DNA of 13,433 nucleotides from Parvibaculum sp. (GTDB taxonomy: Bacteria; Pseudomonadota; Alphaproteobacteria; Parvibaculales; Parvibaculaceae), in NCBI GenBank assembly GCA_020062605.1, contig JAGUWA010000098.1:1-13433 (forward strand), given 5' to 3'. Numbering within the stretch: position 1 is the first letter of the stretch; every line of letters starts with the position of its first letter. Shown one piece after another: positions 1-5,905 of the stretch. Under the pieces are notes generated by a model. It did not search any database and was not told the origin of the DNA. It saw only the letters and a program-made list of their open reading frames with translations. The translations under genes and the position numbers were made by a program.

Positions 1-2
1 AT

Positions 3-1202
3 CTGGGAAACGACCCGGCCCATGACGCGATGGCCGCCTTCGCGGTCAAGCTCAGCACCTATTGCCAGATCGCCGCGGGAAACCGGGAGATTGCGAGCCT
101 CACGCTCGATCTCGCGCGCGAGGAGGGGCTCGACGATCCGCTCTTCTATTCCCTTGCAAGCGAGGCGGCGGCAGGCATCGTCCTGCGTGCGCCCGAGCCG
201 AACGAGCTCGGTATCGTCGATGCCGCCTTCTACCGGCTTGCGAAGCGGGACCTGCCCGGCAATGCCGCCGCGCTTGCCGCGCCGGCTCTTCTGCCCTCGC
301 TTCTCGACGATCCTTCGATATCGGATGAAAGCAAGGTCGAGGCGGCGGAGCGGGCCGCGGCCTACGGTCTCATCGACGGGCGCGGTCTCGCCGCCTTCTA
401 CAAGAAGCCGAGTTTCACGCCGCAGCAGATGGCGGGGCTTTTCACCTCCGATATCCCGGAAACCTCGCCCCTTCGCCGTGCCATGATCTATCAGGCGATC
501 GGTTCGGCGGTTGCGGCGGACGAACGGATCCAGCTCTTCAAACTCGCCTTTGCGACGGCTGAATCCGCGGGGCTCTATTATCCGACGGTGGAAGCATTAT
601 ATCCTGAACTTCAGGCGATGGAGCCGAATGAGGCGCTTCGTCCTCTTGCGCCGGCTGCGACACGCGCTTTCATCGCCATCGGCGAGCGGACAAAGGCGCA
701 GAACTGGTTCGCCCTGATGACGTCCGGCGGCCAGATGCTTGGCCGCGACGCGCGGGAATTGTCGGGTCTCATGCGCGTAGCCGGCGGCTCGCCGGGCGCT
801 TTCGACGGCAAGCAGCTCTCGGCCGAGATCGTTGCCGATCTCAAGTCCGGGGTAAAGGCAACGCAGTTCTATGCCGCGAGCGAGGCGATGCTGCTCGATG
901 CGCTCGGGTTTCAGCTGGACCCGGCCGTCTGGGAGGCGCTGCTCGATGCGCGCGGTGCGTTGACGGGAAAGGTTCCGGCGGAAGCCCTGCTCGATCAGTT
1001 GCGGGCGGCGGGAGCCAGGAATGCGTTAGGCGAAACTGTTCTGCTGGCGCTCGATACGATCGGGCAGACGGGTCCCGGTTCCGTTCATCCGCGTGGCGTA
1101 GCGCAGGCGGTATCGAGCCTTCGGGCAGTCGGTCTTGAAAGCGAGGCGCGACGCCTCGCACTGGAAGCGCTGATGGCAAGAAGCGGTGCCGGGCGCGGTT
1201 GA
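3..1202 (+). CDS. Ala-rich hypothetical protein, 5'-truncated by the window edge
   Basis: The frame is open from the first in-frame codon (position 3) to TGA at 1200-1202, so about 399 C-terminal residues are visible. The first ATG at position 30 has no clear Shine-Dalgarno sequence and is probably internal. The product is rich in Ala, Leu, Glu and Arg, with many short amphipathic helix-like stretches and no obvious membrane segments, signal peptide or catalytic motif in the visible part. It resembles an all-helical, possibly solenoid-type protein. I do not recognise a family. The stop lies 16 nt before the preferred xerD start on the same strand, so the two genes are probably cotranscribed. 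Large unannotated proteins upstream of xerD occur in alphaproteobacteria by my recollection, but this is not evidence of function. Coding status is well supported by length and tight spacing; function is unknown. Confidence 0.8.
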   Translation: MGNDPAHDAMAAFAVKLSTYCQIAAGNREIASLTLDLAREEGLDDPLFYSLASEAAAGIVLRAPEPNELGIVDAAFYRLAKRDLPGNAAALAAPALLPSLLDDPSISDESKVEAAERAAAYGLIDGRGLAAFYKKPSFTPQQMAGLFTSDIPETSPLRRAMIYQAIGSAVAADERIQLFKLAFATAESAGLYYPTVEALYPELQAMEPNEALRPLAPAATRAFIAIGERTKAQNWFALMTSGGQMLGRDARELSGLMRVAGGSPGAFDGKQLSAEIVADLKSGVKATQFYAASEAMLLDALGFQLDPAVWEALLDARGALTGKVPAEALLDQLRAAGARNALGETVLLALDTIGQTGPGSVHPRGVAQAVSSLRAVGLESEARRLALEALMARSGAGRG

Positions 1203-1218
1203 GTAAAGGGTGAGTTAC

Positions 1219-2178
1219 ATGTCGAAAGAGTCTCAGGAGCGCGGACAACATCTCGAGGCATTTCTCGAAATGCTGAGCGCGGAGCGCGGTGCGGCCCGTA
1301 ACACGCTCGATGCCTATGAACGCGATCTGAAAGACTTTACCGGCTTTCTTGCCGCTCGCGGCAAACCGGTGACAGGTGCCGCCGCCAAGGATATCCGCGA
1401 CTATCTCGAAGGACTGTCGGAGCAGGGCCTTTCCGCTTCCACCGCCGCGCGCCGCCTCTCCGCCATTCGCCAGTTCCACGGCTTTCTGTTTGCAGATGGC
1501 GTTCGCTCCGACGATCCATGCGGATCGATCGAGGGGCCGCGCCGTGCGCGCCCCTTGCCGAAGACGCTGACCGTCGAGGAAGTCGACGCGCTCCTCTCCG
1601 CCGCGCAGCGCGCCGAGGACGGGCGCACGCAGGAAGAAGCGGTGCTCGCCTACAAGCGCGCGCGGCTCGTTTGCCTGATGGAAGTTCTTTATGCCACGGG
1701 CCTTCGCGTTTCCGAACTTGTCGGTTTGCCGCTTTCGGCGGTGCGGGGCGACGAGCGCTTTCTGGCCGTCAGCGGCAAGGGCGGGCGCGAGCGTCTGGTG
1801 CCGCTTTCGGAAACGGCGCGCGCGGCCATCGACGCCTATCTGCCCCTTCGTTCGATGCGGCTCGGCGACCAGGTTTCTCCCTGGCTCTTCCCGTCGCGCG
1901 GAAGGCAGGGCCACCTCACGCGGCACCGTTTCGCGCAGTTGCTGAAGGACCTTTCCGTCGCCGCCGGTCTCGATCCGTCGCGCGTCTCGCCGCACACGCT
2001 GCGCCATGCTTTCGCCAGTCACCTGCTTGCGAACGGCGCGGATCTGAGAGCCGTGCAGCAGATGCTCGGCCACGCCGATATCTCGACGACGCAGATCTAC
2101 ACCCATGTGCTCGACGAGCGGCTGAAGGAACTGGTGCAGACGCATCATCCGCTCGCCAGGAAGGGCAAAGCCTCCTAA
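1219..2178 (+). CDS. xerD: Site-specific tyrosine recombinase XerD
   Basis: This 319-residue protein is a tyrosine recombinase of the XerC/XerD type. With its partner it resolves chromosome dimers at dif during division. The N-terminal SAM-like core-binding domain spans about residues 5-95 and the catalytic domain about 115-310. The full catalytic set is visible: R163 (TGLRVSEL), K187 (SGKGGRER), H259 and R262 (HTLRH), H285 (LGHADI) and the nucleophile Y294 (IYTHV). I chose ATG 1219 because AAAGGGTG at 1205-1212 is a well-placed Shine-Dalgarno sequence. The in-frame GTG at 1210 overlaps that site and would add only three residues. XerD is preferred over XerC because of proximity to accA, a neighbour often seen in alphaproteobacteria as I recall, and the general sequence pattern. 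XerC remains possible. The stop codon overlaps that of the convergent sigma-factor gene. Confidence 0.93.
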   Translation: MSKESQERGQHLEAFLEMLSAERGAARNTLDAYERDLKDFTGFLAARGKPVTGAAAKDIRDYLEGLSEQGLSASTAARRLSAIRQFHGFLFADGVRSDDPCGSIEGPRRARPLPKTLTVEEVDALLSAAQRAEDGRTQEEAVLAYKRARLVCLMEVLYATGLRVSELVGLPLSAVRGDERFLAVSGKGGRERLVPLSETARAAIDAYLPLRSMRLGDQVSPWLFPSRGRQGHLTRHRFAQLLKDLSVAAGLDPSRVSPHTLRHAFASHLLANGADLRAVQQMLGHADISTTQIYTHVLDERLKELVQTHHPLARKGKAS

Positions 2179-3074
2179 GGCAGTTCGATCCGGGTCAGCT
2201 TGTCCGGATTGCGGATCATGTAGAGCGTCGAGATGCGTCCGTCGCTCACGCCGAAGCTCAACGCCGAGTGCACGCCATTTTCGTCCTTCATGATGAAGCC
2301 CGGCAACCCGTTCACGGTTGCGGGCAGCGTGACGAAGTTTTGCGGGCGCTTCTTCAGGATGCCCATGAAGAATCTTGTCACGTGGTCGGGCCCGAACAGC
2401 GGGTTCAGCGCCGCGATCGCCTTCCCGCCGCCATCCGAGTAGAAGACGACATCCTCACTCAGGCAATCGATCAGCGCTTTCGGATCGGCGCTGGCGATGG
2501 CGGCGCTGAAGGCATTGGCGAGACGCAGGTGCTCGCGCGCGCTCGTATCGAAACGCAGATGCGTGTCCTGCACGCGTTTGCGGGCGCGGCTCACGGTCTG
2601 CCGGCAGGCGGCCTCCGACTTTCCGAGCAGGGCCGCAAGTTCGCCATAGTCGTAGTCGAACGCGTCGTGCAGCAGGAAAGCCGCGCGCTCTTCCGGCGCC
2701 AGACGTTCGAGAACGTGAAGCAGCGCCATCGATATGTCGTCGGCGAGCGAAAGCCGCTCCTCGGGCGTCGGCTCCGTTTCGCTGGCGGCGGAGACGATCG
2801 GCTCCGGCAGCCATGAACCGACATAGGTCTCGCGGCGCGCGCGAGCGGCGCGCAACTGGTCGATGCCGAGCCGGGCGACCGTCGTCACCAGCCAGGCTTC
2901 CGGATTGCGGATGACGGAAGTGTCCGACCCCCGCCAGCGGAACCAGGCTTCCTGCACGACGTCCTCGGCATCGCTTGCCGAACCGAGGATGCGGTAGGCG
3001 ACACCGAATGCGCGGGCGCGGTGGCGCTCGAAGATGGCGTCCCCTTCCGTTGCTTCGCCTGCCGCACCGCTCAT
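2175..3074 (-). CDS. ECF41-type RNA polymerase sigma factor with fused SnoaL-like C-terminal domain
   Basis: This 299-residue sigma-70 family protein has region 2 at about residues 12-80 (ILGSASDAEDVVQEAWFRW) and region 4 at about 105-172 (LAPEERAAFLLHDAF, then a helix-turn-helix around LAALLGKSEAACRQTVSRAR). A SnoaL-like extension follows from about 180 to 299. Three signatures known from the ECF41 group are present: WLPEP at W88-P92 in the linker, DGGGK at D214-K218, and NPDKL at N289-L293 near the C terminus. In ECF41 proteins the extension modulates sigma activity in place of a separate anti-sigma factor, and none is encoded nearby. The ATG overlaps the stop of the upstream decarboxylase-like gene (ATGA), suggesting translational coupling, and a GGGAGG sequence lies about 10 nt upstream. 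It is the last gene of a three-gene operon preceded by an ECF41-like promoter, so autoregulation is likely. The stimulus is unknown. Confidence 0.93.
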   Translation of the reverse strand: MSGAAGEATEGDAIFERHRARAFGVAYRILGSASDAEDVVQEAWFRWRGSDTSVIRNPEAWLVTTVARLGIDQLRAARARRETYVGSWLPEPIVSAASETEPTPEERLSLADDISMALLHVLERLAPEERAAFLLHDAFDYDYGELAALLGKSEAACRQTVSRARKRVQDTHLRFDTSAREHLRLANAFSAAIASADPKALIDCLSEDVVFYSDGGGKAIAALNPLFGPDHVTRFFMGILKKRPQNFVTLPATVNGLPGFIMKDENGVHSALSFGVSDGRISTLYMIRNPDKLTRIELP

Positions 3075-3625
3075 GCCGCTCTCGCCTCCCTTAGCGCCGC
3101 GTCGGTGGCCTCGCCTGCGATGACGACGCGCTGGCATGCCTGACCATATCCCATTGCGCGCTTCACTGTCGGGAAGACGCGGGTCGAGGCGATGGCAAGC
3201 GCGATCTCGGCAAGGCCCGCCTTGCCCCAGCGCCGTTCGACGGCGCTTCGCAGCTCTTCCGACCTCGCATCGCGCGCGGAGAGGTGCTTTGCAAATTCGA
3301 AGGCGAGTCTCGTTTCCTCGTTCATGGCTGCGCGGTCGTCCTCCACCGCCGCGCGGAGGATTTCCGGGCGGGCGCCTGCGGCAAGTGACATATTGATGAC
3401 ATTTTGAAGACAGGGGCCGCAATCTTCGGCATGCACGGCGGCGATGCGCACCGCGCAGGCTGCGTCGAGCGGCAGCGCGCCGCGATGCCGGCTCATCGGC
3501 AGAAAAAGCGCAAAACGCCAGAAACCTGAAGGCGATCCGGCATAAAGGTCGCGCATGAAGTCGGCGCTCTCGCCTGTCATGGCTTCCTGTTTGCGGATCA
3601 GGCGCTCGATGATGTTTTTCAGCAT
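3071..3625 (-). CDS. Carboxymuconolactone decarboxylase / AhpD-like CxxC protein
   Basis: This 184-residue protein has the AhpD/CMD core. The segment HAEDCGPC at residues 65-72 carries E67, C69 and C72, the acidic residue plus redox-active CxxC typical of the alkylhydroperoxidase-like branch of the family. The usual downstream His is replaced (LQN follows C72), so AhpD-type peroxidase activity is uncertain. Such proteins are cytoplasmic and usually oligomeric. Start ATG 3625 has GAGAGGAA just upstream. The gene follows the membrane-protein gene by 17 nt and overlaps the sigma-factor gene by 4 nt (ATGA). Carboxymuconolactone decarboxylase-like proteins are one of the three recurrent neighbours of ECF41 sigma factors (carboxymuconolactone decarboxylase, oxidoreductase, epimerase). 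That supports a role as effector or partner of this sigma factor, probably in redox chemistry rather than true carboxymuconolactone decarboxylation. Confidence 0.88.
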   Translation of the reverse strand: MLKNIIERLIRKQEAMTGESADFMRDLYAGSPSGFWRFALFLPMSRHRGALPLDAACAVRIAAVHAEDCGPCLQNVINMSLAAGARPEILRAAVEDDRAAMNEETRLAFEFAKHLSARDARSEELRSAVERRWGKAGLAEIALAIASTRVFPTVKRAMGYGQACQRVVIAGEATDAALREARAA

Positions 3626-3642
3626 AATTCCTCTCCCATCCG

Positions 3643-4071
3643 TCAGGTGTTCGAACGGGCCGGTGCGCACCACCAGGTCAGTGCCGCCGCGATGAGCGGG
3701 GGGAGGAAGACACCGGGCAGGTCGATCAGGATATGCTCGACGGGAAGCCGGGCGGCCGCGATGTCCCAGACGTGAAGGAGGGCATGCAGGCCGAGATAGA
3801 GCGTGACGGTGCCGAGAAAGGCCACGGCATAAGCCGGCCAGCGGATGGCGGCAGCACTCAGGGCGGCGAGCACCAGATAGGCGACGCCGATATCCCTGAC
3901 AAAGTGCGGATTGTAGGGACCGGTATTTGGCACGCCGTCGATCGATGCGTACCAGCCGGCGGGGTCGGCAAGCATCCAGACCGCGTTGACGAACCACACG
4001 AGGGTGAAGATGCCAAGCACGACGCGCTTTGCCGGGCGGTGAGGGGTGAGGGTGGCGGTGAGCTCTGTCAT
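3643..4071 (-). CDS. Small four-helix integral membrane protein, first gene of the ECF41 operon
   Basis: This 142-residue hydrophobic protein has four predicted membrane segments at about 17-35, 59-77, 80-101 and 112-134, and a short polar N terminus. A conserved-looking segment, NPHFVRDIGVAYL (residues 54-66), opens the second helix. I do not recognise the family with certainty; it recalls small DoxX-like or DUF4345-like membrane proteins. ATG 4071 was chosen because GGAGGT lies immediately upstream (spacing about 3 nt) and because the ECF41-like promoter sits about 40 nt before it. The open frame continues upstream to 4167 but would then include the promoter. It is the first gene of the operon and, as I recall, not one of the standard ECF41 partners. 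It could sense a membrane signal or be a regulon output; the sequence does not decide. Confidence 0.85.
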   Translation of the reverse strand: MTELTATLTPHRPAKRVVLGIFTLVWFVNAVWMLADPAGWYASIDGVPNTGPYNPHFVRDIGVAYLVLAALSAAAIRWPAYAVAFLGTVTLYLGLHALLHVWDIAAARLPVEHILIDLPGVFLPPLIAAALTWWCAPARSNT

Positions 4072-4110
4072 GGGACCTCCGGGTTTGGGTGCGGTGTTTT
4101 CACAGTCACA

Positions 4111-4137
4111 GACGGTCCGGGCTCCCGGATTGTGACA
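4111..4137 (-). promoter_or_regulatory. ECF41-type promoter, TGTCACA-N16-CGTC
   Basis: Read on the minus strand, TGTCACA occupies 4137-4131 and CGTC occupies 4114-4111, separated by exactly 16 nt. From memory of the literature on ECF41 sigma factors, the group's target promoter is TGTCACA in the -35 region and CGTC in the -10 region with this spacing. The site reads into the operon whose last gene is the ECF41 sigma factor, with a predicted leader of about 30-35 nt before ATG 4071. This fits autoactivation. The inference rests on an exact motif match plus position; no transcript data are available. Confidence 0.85.
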
Positions 4138-4189
4138 GGCAGGCCGTGAGGCGCAGGAATCCGCCATTTACCTTCGGCTCGAGCGCCGG

Positions 4190-4218
4190 TTGACAAGGGC
4201 GCGGGGGCGGGCCAGTGT
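4190..4218 (+). promoter_or_regulatory. Candidate housekeeping promoter for accA
   Basis: A perfect TTGACA at 4190-4195 is followed after 17 nt by CAGTGT (4213-4218), a poor -10 match. It lies about 85 nt upstream of the accA start and divergent to the ECF41 promoter. The -35 is convincing and the -10 is weak, so the call is tentative. Confidence 0.4.
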
Positions 4219-4236
4219 GCCGCGCACTTGCAAAAG

Positions 4237-4277
4237 GCGGGTCCCCGAAAGGCCCGCTCCCGGTTCCGCATATGCGG
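4237..4277 (+). other. Hairpin and 12-bp palindrome in the accA leader
   Basis: Between the candidate accA promoter and the gene, GCGGG(T)CC pairs with GGCCCGC (4237-4257), giving a seven-pair stem with one bulge and a short loop. Nine bases later comes the perfect palindrome CCGCATATGCGG (4266-4277). There is no T-run, so this is not an intrinsic terminator. The palindrome could be an operator or an RNA hairpin in the leader. Function is unknown, and chance cannot be excluded in GC-rich DNA. Confidence 0.35.
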
Positions 4278-4301
4278 CCGGACAGGAGCTGCCGGAGCGC
4301 G

Positions 4302-5261
4302 ATGCATACCTATCTCGATTTCGAGAAACCGATTGCGGAACTGGAAGGCAAAGTGCAGGAGCTGAAGCTCCTCGCACAGGAAGATCCGTCCGTCAGCATT
4401 GGCGATGAAGTGTCGAAGCTGGAGCAGAAGGCCGCCCAGCTTCTTCAGGAAACCTACGCCTCTCTCACGCCATGGCAGAAAGTGCAGGTCGCGCGCCATC
4501 CGGCCCGGCCCCATTTCCTCGATTACATCGAACGTATGGTGGAGGATTTCACGCCGCTCGCGGGCGACCGCGTCTATGGCGAGGACGCGGCGATCGTCGG
4601 TGGACTCGGCAGGTTCCGTGGCCGCTCGGTCATGTTCATCGGTCATGAGAAGGGCTCGGACACGCAGAGCCGCCTCAAGCACAATTTCGGCATGGCGCGG
4701 CCCGAGGGATACCGCAAGGCGATCCGCCTGATGACGCTCGCCGAGCGTTTCGGCATCCCGGTCGTCACGCTTGCCGACACGTCGGGCGCCTATCCCGGCA
4801 TGGAGAGCGAAGAACGAAGCGTTGCCGAGGCGATCGCGCGTTCGACGGACCGTTGCCTCTCGCTCGGGGTGCCGCTCATTTCGGTCATTATCGGCGAAGG
4901 CATGTCGGGCGGCGCCATCGGTATTGCCTGTGGCAACCGCGTTCTCATGCTCGAGCATTCGATCTACAGCGTCATCTCGCCGGAGGGGGCCTCCTCCATC
5001 CTGTGGCGGAGTTCGGACAAGGCGAAGGATGCCGCCACCGCCATGAAGATCACCGCCCAGCATCTCCATGAGCTTGGCGTGATCGACCGCATCCTGCCCG
5101 AGCCCATCGGCGGCGCGCATCGCGAGCGCCATCAGATGATCAAGGAAACAGGCGACGCGATTGCCGAGGAACTGAAGGGGCTCGAGAAGCTCGACGCCGA
5201 CTCGATCAGGCGTCTCCGTCGCGAGAAGTTCCTGGCGATGGGCCGTATCGGCCTTTCCTGA
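4302..5261 (+). CDS. accA: Acetyl-CoA carboxylase carboxyltransferase subunit alpha
   Basis: This 319-residue protein, the same length as E. coli AccA, is the alpha subunit of the acetyl-CoA carboxylase carboxyltransferase. With AccD it transfers CO2 from carboxybiotin on AccB to acetyl-CoA, making malonyl-CoA for fatty acid synthesis in the cytoplasm. The N-terminal helical region (MHTYLDFEKPIAELEGKV and onward, about residues 1-60) and the crotonase-fold core are intact. Characteristic stretches include LADTSGAYPG, GEGMSGGAIGI and the segment around YSVISPEGASSILW. ATG 4302 was preferred because it gives the usual family N terminus and has GGAG at 4294-4297; the open frame upstream has no family similarity. 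accD is not in this window. The gene lies beyond the ECF41 operon from xerD and has its own leader of at least 80 nt. Confidence 0.97.
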   Translation: MHTYLDFEKPIAELEGKVQELKLLAQEDPSVSIGDEVSKLEQKAAQLLQETYASLTPWQKVQVARHPARPHFLDYIERMVEDFTPLAGDRVYGEDAAIVGGLGRFRGRSVMFIGHEKGSDTQSRLKHNFGMARPEGYRKAIRLMTLAERFGIPVVTLADTSGAYPGMESEERSVAEAIARSTDRCLSLGVPLISVIIGEGMSGGAIGIACGNRVLMLEHSIYSVISPEGASSILWRSSDKAKDAATAMKITAQHLHELGVIDRILPEPIGGAHRERHQMIKETGDAIAEELKGLEKLDADSIRRLRREKFLAMGRIGLS

Positions 5262-5329
5262 GCCATTCCGGAGCTAAATGCGTCCAGCCGCGATGCCCCG
5301 ATTCACATTCCATTAAGCATAAGCTCCTA

Positions 5330-5358
5330 GAACGAAAACGATTGTCTCGTTTTCGTTC
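5330..5358. repeat. Perfect 12-bp inverted repeat upstream of the PAS_5-type gene
   Basis: GAACGAAAACGA (5330-5341) and its exact complement TCGTTTTCGTTC (5347-5358) flank a 5-nt spacer. The repeat starts 68 nt after the accA stop and ends 3 nt before the GAGGAA ribosome-binding site of the next gene. No T-run follows on the plus strand. It may be an operator, an accA terminator of weak type, or a leader hairpin beside the ribosome-binding site. Confidence 0.75.
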
Positions 5359-5375
5359 ACCGAGGAACTTTGCGC

Positions 5376-5900
5376 ATGCTTGCCGAACCCGAAGTCCTGC
5401 AAACCGCAGGCGCGAAGCGGTTCTTCGGCTACTGGAACAGCCTTCCGAAGAATGGAACGGTGCCGGACCGGAGCGATTTCAGCCCGGCGGGCATTGCGTC
5501 GCTGATGCCGGCGGTGACGCTTCTCGAAATCGTTTCGGAAGACCTTATCCTTCAGCGCCTCGCCGGGACGGCCGTCTGCCGGGTCATGGGTTTCGATCCC
5601 ACCGGCATGAACGCGCTCGATCTCATCTCACCCGCGACGCGGCCGGATTATCTCGACCTCATTCACAAGCAGATATCGACGCCCTGCGGTCGCTGGAACC
5701 TCCTGCGCAGCCGTCATGACAACATGGTCGACAGGGCGGAGGTACTCACCTTGCCGATGAGCCACAGCCTGTCGGGACACTGGATGATCCTTTCCTACTT
5801 CGCCGCGCTCGACCCTGTCGCCTACGACCCGGGACCCTATGAAATCCTTGGCTATGAGGATACGCGCTGGATCGACATCGGCGCCGGCCTTCCGGACTGA
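5376..5900 (+). CDS. PAS_5-type domain protein of unknown function
   Basis: This 174-residue soluble protein matches by eye the alphaproteobacterial PAS_5 family of stand-alone PAS-like proteins. Shared features are FFGYWNSLPKNGTVPDR near residues 16-32, a following LMPAVTLLEIV strand, and the RLAGTAVCRVMGFDPTG segment at about 63-79. No output domain (kinase, GGDEF or DNA-binding) is present, so it may act by binding a partner or ligand. Its role is not established. ATG 5376 is preferred over the in-frame TTG at 5370 because GAGGAA (5362-5367) is 8 nt away. A perfect 12-bp inverted repeat directly precedes the ribosome-binding site. It converges on the SLC13-type gene with a 5-nt gap between stop codons. 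Confidence 0.82.
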   Translation: MLAEPEVLQTAGAKRFFGYWNSLPKNGTVPDRSDFSPAGIASLMPAVTLLEIVSEDLILQRLAGTAVCRVMGFDPTGMNALDLISPATRPDYLDLIHKQISTPCGRWNLLRSRHDNMVDRAEVLTLPMSHSLSGHWMILSYFAALDPVAYDPGPYEILGYEDTRWIDIGAGLPD

Positions 5901-5905
5901 CGCGC

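Noticed and set aside
1210..1221. GTG at 1210 as the xerD start
   Set aside because: It lies within the AAAGGGTG ribosome-binding site that correctly serves ATG 1219.
841..2148. 435-codon open frame antisense to the hypothetical protein and xerD
   Set aside because: It is the shadow of a GC-rich gene with a full catalytic motif set; the translation is Arg/Ala-rich with no family features.
2379..2385. TGTCACG inside the sigma factor gene as a second ECF41 -35 element
   Set aside because: One base differs from TGTCACA, no CGTC follows at the required distance, and it lies inside a coding region.
1518..2816. 432-codon plus-strand open frame across xerD and the sigma factor
   Set aside because: It spans two convergent real genes in wrong frames and has no ribosome-binding site or recognisable domain.
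4068..5132. 354-codon open frame antisense to accA
   Set aside because: AccA is unmistakable on the other strand; the antisense frame has no motifs.
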